Below, one piece after another: positions 24,028-31,398 of a stretch of DNA of 37,416 nucleotides. Location: positions 52,422-89,837 of the forward strand of contig JADDQF010000069.1 of assembly GCA_016781505.1 (NCBI GenBank), written 5' to 3'. The notes under the pieces were generated by a model that ran no database searches, was not told the DNA's origin, and saw nothing but the letters and a program-made list of their open reading frames with translations. A program made the translations under genes and the position numbers. The stretch's first letter is position 1, and every line of letters begins with the position of its first letter. Source of the DNA: a bacterium. Its GTDB lineage: Bacteria > Chloroflexota > Chloroflexia > Chloroflexales > Kallotenuaceae.

Positions 24028-25019
24028 TACGCAAGCCCCCGTGCCTCCACACGCCGCTGCAATCCAAGCAGCGTCGTGCGCAGATTGTAAACCCAGAAAA
24101 ACAGCCCGGTGAAGCCGATCAGCGACGCGAACAACGTCGTTCGCGTTGCAACATTGCCGCGCTGGCTAGTGTTGCCGGGCGCTTGAATGTTGAGCTGCAC
24201 ACCGGTTTCGTCTACACCCTGCAACGCCAGCATAAACCGGCTATCGGGAAAGTTCGGCGTGTCCACTTGCCGCTGTGTAGCTCTATTATACGTCGGGCGC
24301 AGCGTCGTGCGATTGGAAAATCCCACACCGGATACATCAACTACGGCCGTTACCAAATCGCCGTTGCGCTCGACGTTAAGGAGCTGCAGCCGCTGATCGC
24401 CAAGCTGCCCAACGCCGTTGTTGGCCAGCGTGATGCCGTTGCACCGTGACCCGGGCAAAAACGCGCAGTTCGGATGCAGCGTGTTCTCATACATGCGCGG
24501 CACTACGTACGTGAGCAGCGGTGCGCTCACAAAGGCAAACAGCGCATACACCGCGGCTAGCTGGCGGCGGCGGTCCGGATCGTCGATGGCCGACCGCAGC
24601 GCGAAGTAGGCGCCGTAGATCAGCAGCAGGATCAGGATCGAGGTTTCACGCGGCTCCCAGTTCCACCACGAGCCCCACACCACCTTGGCAAACATCGAGC
24701 CCGTTACGGTGGCCAAAACGGAGAACAAGAAACCGAGCTCGGTTGCAACCAGAGCACGGTCGTCGTCCCGGGCTTGCCGTCGGCGTAGATACACGATGCT
24801 GTACCAGGCGGCAATCGCAAAGGCAAAGGTGGAAAGCCACGCCGTTGGCACATGCATCATAACAATGCGGCCGGTGTTGCCCAGACCTTCATAGGGTGGC
24901 ACCCACAAAAACATCGCGAGCACAACGCCGAGCATCCAGAAGGTCAGCCCCACCTTCGCTACGCGCGGCACCCAGCTCAGTGGTGATCGAGACTGTGCAG
25001 TTACCATGTTATCAACCAT
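24027..25019 (-). CDS. ccmC: Haem exporter/handling protein CcmC with extended extracytoplasmic loop
   Basis: CcmC binds haem and loads it onto CcmE with CcmAB. The 330-residue protein has six TM helices, haem ligand candidates His56 (MMHVPTAW) and His182 (NTLHPN), and the WWD-type motif VVWGSWWNWEPRETS (about 114-126). It is about 85 residues longer than E. coli CcmC. The excess is an extracytoplasmic beta-rich loop (about 185-290) between the last two helices that begins directly after His182 with a Cys pair (Cys185, Cys193). Start: ATG at 25019 or the second Met (25007); neither has a clear ribosome site. Confidence 0.92.
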   Translation of the reverse strand: MVDNMVTAQSRSPLSWVPRVAKVGLTFWMLGVVLAMFLWVPPYEGLGNTGRIVMMHVPTAWLSTFAFAIAAWYSIVYLRRRQARDDDRALVATELGFLFSVLATVTGSMFAKVVWGSWWNWEPRETSILILLLIYGAYFALRSAIDDPDRRRQLAAVYALFAFVSAPLLTYVVPRMYENTLHPNCAFLPGSRCNGITLANNGVGQLGDQRLQLLNVERNGDLVTAVVDVSGVGFSNRTTLRPTYNRATQRQVDTPNFPDSRFMLALQGVDETGVQLNIQAPGNTSQRGNVATRTTLFASLIGFTGLFFWVYNLRTTLLGLQRRVEARGLA

Positions 25020-25088
25020 CTACACCAACATACATAGACAACGTCAAGGCTTTGCTGCGGGTTCCCGGTTCGCGTGCTGCTGCGCTCC

Positions 25089-25829
25089 TTAGGCATCCCA
25101 CACATAGGGAAACAAAAACAGGGCTGCGGCAGTCATCGCTACGGCATACGCCCCCAACCCTTGCAGCTGCGGCAAGGCGGCGCGCCAAGGAGCGCCCGTT
25201 AGCGCCTGCTCGGTCGCCAGCATCGCAATCACCAGCTGCGGAAAAACCACCGGAAAGGCGAGGGCTGCAAAGAGCGCCGAGCGAGCCGATGCCTTGGCAA
25301 TCACCGCCGCCAGCAGCGTGACCGTCGCCGCCAGACCGAAACCGCCCAAAAGCAAGCACAACCCCAGCATCAGCACGTTCGCAATGCGCATGTTCAGAAA
25401 CAAACCGAGCAACGCCGTCACCACCACGCTCAGCAGCATAAGCAGGATCACGTTGAGCAGCCACTTGCCGACAAATACCGCCGCCGGCGGTGCGTTGAGC
25501 CGCAAGAACGTCGCGGTTTGAACCTCTTCCTCATGCACAAATGCGCGGCCCAGCCCGGTCAGCGCGGCGAAAAAGAGCGCAACCCACAGCAGCGTTGCTT
25601 GAATTGCCGGTGTAATCGACTCACGCGGCGCGAGGCGCGGTCCCAGATAAAAGCTGACAACCAACACAATCGTGAGCGCAAACATCGCCAAGGCATTGAG
25701 CGCATACCGCGTCCGCAGCTCGCTCCGCACATCTTTCCGCAGCACCGCCCAGATAGCCCGCCCCATGTGCGGAGTGCGGAACCTACTCGGTTCTACGTAT
25801 GCTGGGCGCCGTTCGATCTGCTTAGCCAA
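25089..25829 (-). CDS. ccmB: Haem exporter permease CcmB
   Basis: The 246-residue protein has six hydrophobic segments and the family's features: RKDVRSELRTRYALNAL at the cytoplasmic start, then FVHEEEVQTATFLRLNAPP after the second helix. With CcmA it forms the ABC module that drives haem-CcmE release. The proposed TTG start (25829) has GAGGT 9 bases upstream and lies 2 bp after the ccmA stop; the first ATG is at 25766 (MGRAIWAVLRKD), closer to the usual family start, and remains possible. A 69-bp gap separates it from ccmC. Confidence 0.88.
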   Translation of the reverse strand: MAKQIERRPAYVEPSRFRTPHMGRAIWAVLRKDVRSELRTRYALNALAMFALTIVLVVSFYLGPRLAPRESITPAIQATLLWVALFFAALTGLGRAFVHEEEVQTATFLRLNAPPAAVFVGKWLLNVILLMLLSVVVTALLGLFLNMRIANVLMLGLCLLLGGFGLAATVTLLAAVIAKASARSALFAALAFPVVFPQLVIAMLATEQALTGAPWRAALPQLQGLGAYAVAMTAAALFLFPYVWDA

Positions 25830-25831
25830 AG

Positions 25832-26464
25832 CTAAACCTCGCCCAACGGCAGCACAAAATCACCAAACGCTCGGTCACGCGGATCGTTGGTGGCAATCAC
25901 CGTAATGCCGCACGCGCGCTGCTCAGCCACGACTCGCTCCACCATTGCAACCCCGGTCGCATCCAGATTGGTGGTAGGCTCGTCCAACAGCAGCACGGGA
26001 GGTTGATGCAGCAATGCCAGGGCATACCGCAAGCGCTGAACCATCCCGGATGAAAAGCGCGCCACGTATTCGTCGGCCCGTTGTTCAAGCCCGACACGAG
26101 CAAGGGCTTGCCGCTGACTTGCCGCATCGCAGCGTATGCCGCGAACATCCGCGACGAATGCCATGTGTTCCTGCGCCGTCAGCTCCCGATACAGTTGAAT
26201 ATCCGGACCAATCATCCCGATCAACGGCTGTGCCTCCGCCGGCTCCCATTCACACCCAGCGGCTACATAGCGGATCGTACCGCTACTTGGCCGCTGTAAC
26301 CCGGCCAGCAGCCGCAGCAAGGTTGATTTGCCAACACCGTTATGGCCGGTAACGAGCAGGACATCGCCCGTGGTCAGCTCGGCGACAATGTTGTGCAGCA
26401 CCTGCCGCGCGCCGTACAGCTTACTCACATGGTCGATCACAAGGCGAACTTCAGCCGCTTTCAC
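25832..26464 (-). CDS. ccmA: Haem exporter ATPase CcmA, first gene of the ccm operon
   Basis: The 210-residue ATPase has Walker A GHNGVGKST (40-48), signature FSSGMVQR (137-144), and Walker B LLLDEPTTNLD (158-168). The H-loop histidine is replaced by Asn193 (IATNDPRD). The GTG at 26464 is taken as start because the family begins a few residues before VIDHVSKLYG and an extended -10 (TGCTAAAAT) lies 8 bases upstream, which leaves no room for transcription of the longer frame that would start at 26521. It energises haem release to CcmE with CcmBC. No Shine-Dalgarno sequence is visible beyond AAGAG, consistent with a leaderless mRNA. Confidence 0.88.
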   Translation of the reverse strand: MKAAEVRLVIDHVSKLYGARQVLHNIVAELTTGDVLLVTGHNGVGKSTLLRLLAGLQRPSSGTIRYVAAGCEWEPAEAQPLIGMIGPDIQLYRELTAQEHMAFVADVRGIRCDAASQRQALARVGLEQRADEYVARFSSGMVQRLRYALALLHQPPVLLLDEPTTNLDATGVAMVERVVAEQRACGITVIATNDPRDRAFGDFVLPLGEV

Positions 26465-26471
26465 TGCTCTT

Positions 26472-26480
26472 ATTTTAGCA
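26472..26480 (-). promoter_or_regulatory. Extended -10 promoter of the ccm operon
   Basis: On the minus strand TGCTAAAAT is an extended -10 (TGn plus hexamer TAAAAT). No recognisable -35 lies 16-18 bp upstream. Seven bases separate the hexamer from the GTG, so transcription would start at or near the first codon of ccmA. Confidence 0.45.
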
Positions 26481-26650
26481 CAACGCACTTGCATCCGCTT
26501 AGGTTGCTGACTGTAGATCACGGCCCGGCACTGGTATCGGTTAGGAGATGGAGGAATGGATCAGTACGGCTGCATAGACACCGTTGGAAGGGCTTAGCCT
26601 TTTGTTCATCCGCCTAAAGCTTAGGACTTAAGCAGGACTCATGAAAACCA

Positions 26651-26683
26651 GCGCCGCCTTATGTCGCAAGCACAAGGAGGCGC
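26651..26683. terminator. Hairpin between the alpha/beta hydrolase and ccmA genes
   Basis: GCGCCGCCTT (26651-26660) pairs with AAGGAGGCGC (26674-26683) over ten positions with one mismatch and a 13-base loop. It lies 67 bp after the stop of the leftward hydrolase gene and before the ccm promoter, a sensible place for a terminator. The remaining 26465-26749 gap has short dyads (for example GGGAC-GT-GTCCC at 26712-26723) but no gene that I can support. Confidence 0.4.
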
Positions 26684-26749
26684 GAACTTCTGAATCACCT
26701 ATTGCTTATATGGGACGTGTCCCTCGGTGCACCAAAGGTTTTGAGGATA

Positions 26750-27631
26750 CTAGGCGGCGGGATCGATGGAAGGGGTGGGGTGGTCGAGGGTATGCGCACG
26801 ATGGCCATCTGCGGCGGTTGCCACCTCCGGCATGATTTCGCCGCGGGGAGCACGTAGATACTCCATCAGCTGCGCATGAAAGATTTCGGGCTGGTCGGCC
26901 CAAGGGAAGTGCCGCGAGCCCTGCACGCTGAGCTGCCGCAGGAACGGCGCCGTCGGTTGGGCCCGCCGAATGACCTCGATCTGACTCGGCATCACGATGT
27001 CATCGCGCGTGCCATGGATCACCAGCGTCGGCACGGCTAGGCGCGGCAGATCGGGTCGGAGATCCGTCCGCATCATCGAGCGCACCGCCGCCCGCACGCT
27101 GTCGGCGGTCGGCTTGACGCTGTCTTCCAGGATCTCAAGCATGTCCTGCTCGTCGGCTTCCCGGAGAAAGTAGTGAAACAACCGCTGCGTGAGCCAGGGC
27201 AGCGCATTCATCCCCCGCGCGATTGGGCGGAACGCGGTCATTTTCAAGAGCGGCGCCAGCGACGAGCCAACAATCGGCGCGCCCACCGTCACCACCCGCT
27301 CGATCCGGTCCGGATGCTGGATCGCTGTTTTGAGGGACACCATACCGCCCATGGAATGGCCGACCAACGTAATCCGGCCAATACCAAGCGCATCCAAAAA
27401 GCGAATAACTTGATCGGCATAGGCGCCGATCGAGGGCTCAATCGCGCGCTGGTAGGTGTCGCCGAAGCCGATCAGATCAAAGGCGTAGGTTCGAAAGTGG
27501 GACGAGGCCACTTCCATCGAGGGCAGCCAGTAGCGCCATGAACCAAGCCAGCCATGCAGAAACAGAACCGGCCGGCCTTTGCCAAAAACCTCGTAATGGA
27601 CCGCCTGCTCGTCGATATACACAACGCTCAT
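26750..27631 (-). CDS. Alpha/beta hydrolase
   Basis: The 293-residue protein has the alpha/beta hydrolase fold with oxyanion region LFLHGWLGS (24-32), nucleophile Ser93 in GHSMGG, acid Asp210 or Asp211 (HGTRDD) and His241 (GSRHFPWADQPE). The lid (about 120-175) contains two aromatic-rich helices. It most resembles haloperoxidase- and esterase-like members of the family; the substrate is unknown. The C-terminal 25 residues are a low-complexity tail. AAAAAGGAATCTC precedes the ATG. The upstream membrane coiled-coil gene ends 76 bp before it on the same strand. Confidence 0.88.
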   Translation of the reverse strand: MSVVYIDEQAVHYEVFGKGRPVLFLHGWLGSWRYWLPSMEVASSHFRTYAFDLIGFGDTYQRAIEPSIGAYADQVIRFLDALGIGRITLVGHSMGGMVSLKTAIQHPDRIERVVTVGAPIVGSSLAPLLKMTAFRPIARGMNALPWLTQRLFHYFLREADEQDMLEILEDSVKPTADSVRAAVRSMMRTDLRPDLPRLAVPTLVIHGTRDDIVMPSQIEVIRRAQPTAPFLRQLSVQGSRHFPWADQPEIFHAQLMEYLRAPRGEIMPEVATAADGHRAHTLDHPTPSIDPAA

Positions 27632-27707
27632 GAGATTCCTTTTTCTGATGCGTAGGGCAAGAACGAAGCGCTGTGTCAGGCCAACAGGCTACGGCTTGGA
27701 GGCGATG

Positions 27708-28394
27708 CTACGCGGCACGATGATCCATTTTCAGGCTACCGCCCACCTGCGCCCGCAACGACGCCAAGTTGGTTTCCCGCTCAATCACCGACCGGCGCAA
27801 CTTCCACTGCAGGCTGGCGATCTCATCCGCAATGCCGCGCAGGCTTTGCATCTCCACTTCCAGCGCTTCCACAATCCGATCAGCTGCAACGGCCGGTTGT
27901 GCTTGCTGCGCGGCAACTGCTTGATTCAACACGGCAATCCGATCCTGCATGGTTGCCAGCAGCCCCATCAAATTACCCCAGCTTTCGCTGTCAACGAGCC
28001 GCTGTTTCTGCTGCGAGCGCACGCCCGTTTCAAACCATTCGCCCAGCTGCCCCTGCAATGTTTCAATCCGATTCTGCAGCTGCGGTAGCCCAGTGGCTTC
28101 GGCAATCTGTTCGGGCGTAATGGTGATGTTTGCTGTATGCTCCGCAGTGGCCAGCTGACCAATTTGATCGTGCATGTACGAGATTGAGCTGCCGATCTGC
28201 GCCTGACGCAACGTGACTGCTTCCTGTTCGCTGAGCACGTCGAGCAACATTTCCCGTAACCGCGCTGCTTCTTCTGTTGCACGCCCTTCCTGCCGATTCA
28301 AGATGCGCGGCATCATCAGGATCAGCCCGAGCAACAACAACACATTCAGCACCACTGCTGCGCCAATAAGGAAACCGATGTACGATGATTGCAT
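27708..28394 (-). CDS. Membrane-anchored coiled-coil protein of unknown function
   Basis: The 228-residue product begins with a TM helix (about 5-28, IGFLIGAAVVLNVLLLLGLIL) and continues as a long, mostly helical region with heptad-like spacing and no enzyme motifs (for example LQNRIETLQGQLGEWF and VEALEVEMQSLRGIADEI). The ATG at 28394 is chosen because GGGAGG lies upstream and the TM helix starts directly after it; an earlier Met at 28469 has neither. I do not recognise the family. It is divergent from the response regulator gene and has a strong promoter of its own. Confidence 0.65.
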   Translation of the reverse strand: MQSSYIGFLIGAAVVLNVLLLLGLILMMPRILNRQEGRATEEAARLREMLLDVLSEQEAVTLRQAQIGSSISYMHDQIGQLATAEHTANITITPEQIAEATGLPQLQNRIETLQGQLGEWFETGVRSQQKQRLVDSESWGNLMGLLATMQDRIAVLNQAVAAQQAQPAVAADRIVEALEVEMQSLRGIADEIASLQWKLRRSVIERETNLASLRAQVGGSLKMDHRAA

Positions 28395-28467
28395 GAAAAA
28401 GTGCCTCCCGCGATGCGGTGTGTGTCGAAGCTGCAACAGCGCAGCACTGAGATCTCTCAATTGCCGC

Positions 28468-28497
28468 ATTATAAAAACCGGGAGAACCCTGGGTCAA
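28468..28497 (-). promoter_or_regulatory. Strong promoter of the coiled-coil membrane protein gene
   Basis: On the minus strand TTGACC (28497-28492), an 18-bp spacer and a perfect TATAAT (28473-28468) stand about 75 bases before the start codon. This is among the best sigma-70 matches in the window. Confidence 0.65.
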
Positions 28498-28534
28498 CGG
28501 TTCAAGCGCCGCAGCGATTACAGATCCATGACAC

Positions 28535-28543
28535 TGCTACAAT
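28535..28543 (+). promoter_or_regulatory. Extended -10 promoter of the second response regulator gene
   Basis: TGCTACAAT ends six bases before the ATG at 28550, so the expected first transcribed base is the A of the start codon. No -35 of quality and no ribosome site are visible. A leaderless mRNA is the simplest reading. Confidence 0.5.
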
Positions 28544-28549
28544 ACGCCT

Positions 28550-29287
28550 ATGCAACGTATTTTACTGGTTGACGACGAGCGTGTGATCGCCACCATGGTC
28601 GAACAGCGCCTCCGTCGTGACGGCTTTGATGTAACAAGTGCCGCCAGCGGCACGGCTGCGCTGGCGGCGCTGCACGAGCAGCCCTACGCCGCGATGCTGC
28701 TCGATCTTGGCTTGCCCGACATGGATGGATTTGACGTGCTCCGCCGGGTGCGCGCCGCGAACCATCGCCTGCCTGTGATCGTGCTCACAGCGCGGGGCGA
28801 CGAGGTGGATCGCGTGGTGGGCTTGGAGCTAGGCGCCGATGATTATGTCGTTAAGCCTTTCTCGCCACGTGAGCTGGTAGCCCGTATTCGTGCCTTGTTG
28901 CGGCGCACGGCCGAGGTCGAAGCGCTCCGCGCTCAGCTGCAGCCATTGCCTGCGACCGCGAGCGGGATCAACATTGACCATGCCCGCCGCCTGGCGCATT
29001 TCCAAGGCCAGCCGCTTGAGCTCAGGCCTCGCGAATTCGACTTACTCGTCCTGTTGGCGACGCATCCGGGCCAGGTTTGGACCCGCGAAGCGTTGCTGCG
29101 GCAAGTGTGGGGCGGCGATCAGCATATCGATGCACGTACGGTTGACGTGCATGTACGGCGGCTGCGCGCCAAGCTGGCGGCCGTGACCACCGAGATTGAG
29201 CCAATTCACACCGAGTGGGGCGTCGGCTACCGCTGGATTGATGGTGTTGGTGGCGCCGCCAGCGTGCAAAGCACGACCGGCGGCTGA
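28550..29287 (+). CDS. OmpR/PhoB-family response regulator
   Basis: The 245-residue protein has a receiver domain (1-115) with Asp8/Asp9, phospho-acceptor Asp52 (MLLDLGLPDMDGF), Thr80 and Lys102 (VKPF), and a winged-helix domain (about 135-232) with LRPREFDLLVLL, WTREALLRQVWG and RTVDVHVRRLRAKL. It differs clearly from the regulator at 18488-19168. The start lacks a Shine-Dalgarno sequence and follows an extended -10 directly. Its stop lies 9 bp from the stop of the convergent kinase gene, which is the obvious candidate partner. Confidence 0.92.
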   Translation: MQRILLVDDERVIATMVEQRLRRDGFDVTSAASGTAALAALHEQPYAAMLLDLGLPDMDGFDVLRRVRAANHRLPVIVLTARGDEVDRVVGLELGADDYVVKPFSPRELVARIRALLRRTAEVEALRAQLQPLPATASGINIDHARRLAHFQGQPLELRPREFDLLVLLATHPGQVWTREALLRQVWGGDQHIDARTVDVHVRRLRAKLAAVTTEIEPIHTEWGVGYRWIDGVGGAASVQSTTGG

Positions 29288-29296
29288 GCCAGGAAG

Positions 29297-30373
29297 CTAG
29301 CCCGTGGGCGTTGGAACCGCGGCCACCACCCGCGTACCACGGCCAGGCGCGCTTTCGATCCCCAGCTGCCCGTGCAGCAGGGTTTCAACTTGCTGGCGCA
29401 TCACGGCAAAGCCCATGGCCACACGACCGGGCCGCTCCACCAGCGCTTCGGCAATATTGAAGCCGGTGCCATCGTCCTCAACCAACAGCTGGGCCTGATT
29501 ACCTAACGCGTCCAGCACCACGCGCACCGAGCCTGCACTGGCGTGCTTGGACACATTGTTGAGCGCTTCTTGCACGTAGCGAAACAAAGCGACTTCGTAG
29601 TGCCGCGGAAAGCGGGTGTCCATGTTCTGGACCACCACCGAAATTTCCAGATTGTATTTCTCACCGAAGTCCCGGGCATAGCGACGCAGCGTCGGCACCA
29701 GCCCAAGGTCGTCCAGAATCATAGGGCGGAGATCAAAGATAAAGCGCCGGGTTTCTTGCAGCGTCGTGTTGATCGCTTTTTTCAAGGATGCCAGCTCCGA
29801 ACGCGCCTGAGCTACATCGCGATCAACCAGCCGTTCACATATTTCGGCCCGCAGGATCAGGTTGGAAAGGGTTTGGGCCGGCCCATCGTGCATTTGGAGC
29901 GAGATCCGGAGTCGCTCCTTTTCCTGGGCCTGAATCACTTCCGAGATAAGGGTGTCGTTCACTTGCGGGCCTGCCGCTGAGCCGGACCCAGCCACGCTCC
30001 GGACGCCTTCTTCCACCTGCGCCAGCACCCCTGTCAGCGTGGCCAACTCTTCTTGTCGGCTGCGCAGACGCTGCTGCTTGGCCTGGATCTGCTCCACTTG
30101 CAGCCGCACCGAGGCGAGCCGAACCTGAACTTCCTGCACCATGGTAAAAACGTTGCGGATGTCTTCCTTGGAAAAGCGATCAATATTCGCTTGCAGGTTG
30201 CGCAATTGGCTGGACGCGCTGAGGTCACGCTGCGCCAGCTTCTCAGCCTCGGTCTGGGTTTGACGCAGCAAGCGCTCGATTTCGTCTAGCTCACGCCGAT
30301 TCCGCTCTTGCTCCTGGCGATAGGTCTCGCGCAACTCTTGCAACTGCTCAGCAACCGGAATAGTCTCGACCAC
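29297..30373 (-). CDS. Soluble histidine kinase with HisKA_3 domain (DegS-like)
   Basis: The 358-residue protein has no TM helix. Residues 1-125 are a long coiled coil, then comes the HisKA_3 dimerisation domain with phospho-acceptor His162 (SLQMHDGPAQTL, the HDGPAQ form found in DegS) and a HATPase_c domain (about 245-355) with N box EALNNVSKHA, G1 box DDGTGF and G2 box GRGTRV. The GTG start at 30373 is supported by GAGG five bases upstream and a perfect -10 (TATAAT) further up. HisKA_3 kinases normally act on NarL/LuxR-type regulators, whereas the adjacent regulator is OmpR type. The signal is probably cytoplasmic. Confidence 0.9.
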   Translation of the reverse strand: MVETIPVAEQLQELRETYRQEQERNRRELDEIERLLRQTQTEAEKLAQRDLSASSQLRNLQANIDRFSKEDIRNVFTMVQEVQVRLASVRLQVEQIQAKQQRLRSRQEELATLTGVLAQVEEGVRSVAGSGSAAGPQVNDTLISEVIQAQEKERLRISLQMHDGPAQTLSNLILRAEICERLVDRDVAQARSELASLKKAINTTLQETRRFIFDLRPMILDDLGLVPTLRRYARDFGEKYNLEISVVVQNMDTRFPRHYEVALFRYVQEALNNVSKHASAGSVRVVLDALGNQAQLLVEDDGTGFNIAEALVERPGRVAMGFAVMRQQVETLLHGQLGIESAPGRGTRVVAAVPTPTG

Positions 30374-30411
30374 AAGAACCTCGCTTTGGGGAAACCCACC
30401 AAATGTGGTTC

Positions 30412-30417
30412 ATTATA
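30412..30417 (-). promoter_or_regulatory. Perfect -10 element upstream of the histidine kinase gene
   Basis: TATAAT on the minus strand, 38 bases before the GTG start of the kinase. The -35 region (GAGATT at 17 bp) does not match the consensus, so activation by a protein is possible. Confidence 0.45.
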
Positions 30418-30511
30418 GCGACCGCTGCGCGCAAAATCTCCGTGGTCACTAACCATCTGGTCCTGTGTTAACCTCTACATTGTGGGCACAGCGGAAAGGG
30501 TCTGGTCCACG

Positions 30512-30540
30512 TTGACCAGCCGTATCCAGCCGCCTATAAT
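30512..30540 (+). promoter_or_regulatory. Near-consensus promoter pointing antisense into the mannose synthase gene
   Basis: TTGACC (30512-30517), a 17-bp spacer and TATAAT (30535-30540) match the sigma-70 consensus at 11 of 12 positions. Transcription would run rightwards from about 30547, against the leftward GT2 gene whose stop is at 30561. No credible plus-strand gene lies downstream until 31399. The inverted repeat CTGGTC-N6-GACCAG (30502-30519) overlaps the -35 and could be an operator. Confidence 0.5.
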
Positions 30541-30560
30541 GCTGTACGCCAGCTTGGCAG

Positions 30561-31328
30561 CTATAACAAGCCGAGCCGCAAACGTACGACGTTCAGCAAG
30601 GCCTCAAACACAATGTTGCGGTTCATTTTGGACGCGCCGACGCGGCGATCGGGAAAGATAATGGGGACCTCGCCAACCCGCAGGCCGGCTTGGTGGACGC
30701 GGTAAGCCATCTCGATCTGGAAAGAATAGCCGTTGGACTTGACCTGATCAAGCTTGATCGCTTCAAGCGCGCGGCGACGGTAGCAGCGGTAACCACCGGT
30801 CAGATCGGCCACCGCAAGGCCAAGGATCAGCCGAGCATACACATTGCCGCCGCGACTGATGAGCTGCCGACCAAGACCCCAATCGGTTGTGCCGCCACCG
30901 GCAATATAGCGGGAACCAATCACCAGATCATAGGCCGTCTCGGCCGCGTGCAACAGATCAGGCAGATACTTGGGATCATGGGAAAAATCGGCGTCCATCT
31001 CGAAAATATACTCGGCTCCGCGCGCCAGGGCATACCGAAAGCCGGCAAGGTAGGCCGTGCCCAAGCCTTGTTTGCCGGAGCGCCGGATCAGATGCACGCG
31101 CGGGTTATGGGCTGCTTCGGCCGCCACCAGGTCACCGGTACCATCGGGCGAGCCGTCGTCGACGACCAGCACGCTGAGCTGCCCATAGTCCAAAACGCGT
31201 GGCAACAACGCTGGGATATTCTCACATTCGTTGTAGGTCGGAATAACAACGCAGGCGGGTGTTGTCAATGGACGGTCGAGCTGCCTCGCGTTCGCGGGTG
31301 ACGTTGTCACCGCACTATCGATCACCAT
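30561..31328 (-). CDS. Polyprenol-phosphate mannose synthase-type glycosyltransferase (GT2, DPM1-like)
   Basis: The 255-residue enzyme belongs to the GT2 family and resembles dolichol/polyprenol-phosphate mannose synthases: VVIPTYNECENIPALL (27-42), VVDDGSPDGT, GLGTAYLAGFRYA, the metal-binding DAD (112-114, EMDADFSHDP), GSRYIAGGGTTDWG, and the acceptor-loop region SNGYSFQIEMAYR and FPDRRVGASKM. It would transfer a sugar from a nucleotide donor to polyprenyl phosphate on the cytoplasmic face; there is no C-terminal membrane domain. GGGAGAAGGA precedes the ATG. It is divergent from the polytopic protein gene at 31399 and probably supplies lipid-linked sugar to membrane transferases nearby. Confidence 0.9.
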   Translation of the reverse strand: MVIDSAVTTSPANARQLDRPLTTPACVVIPTYNECENIPALLPRVLDYGQLSVLVVDDGSPDGTGDLVAAEAAHNPRVHLIRRSGKQGLGTAYLAGFRYALARGAEYIFEMDADFSHDPKYLPDLLHAAETAYDLVIGSRYIAGGGTTDWGLGRQLISRGGNVYARLILGLAVADLTGGYRCYRRRALEAIKLDQVKSNGYSFQIEMAYRVHQAGLRVGEVPIIFPDRRVGASKMNRNIVFEALLNVVRLRLGLL

Positions 31329-31388
31329 GTATAGTCCTTCTCCCTGTATTGATTACCTGATGTGCAGCTTGACCGCCATCGAAAGCAA

Positions 31389-31397
31389 ATTGTAGCA
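31389..31397 (-). promoter_or_regulatory. Extended -10 promoter of the polyprenol-phosphate mannose synthase gene
   Basis: TGCTACAAT on the minus strand, with an expected start near 31382 and a leader of about 55 bases to the ATG at 31328. The downstream bases (ACAATTTGCTTTC, 31393-31381) recur near 37401-37389. The element touches the start codon of the divergent gene at 31399. Confidence 0.45.
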
Positions 31398-31398
31398 C

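Noticed and set aside
26548-26600. Tiny frames following GGAGATGGAGG
   Set aside because: The frames have only 8 and 12 codons and the ribosome-like sequence is too close to the second ATG; there is no independent support.
26641-26835. Plus-strand frame of 64 codons between ccmA and the hydrolase gene
   Set aside because: It overlaps the hydrolase 3' end, is rich in Arg, Gly and Trp with no domain character, and contains both arms of a hairpin.
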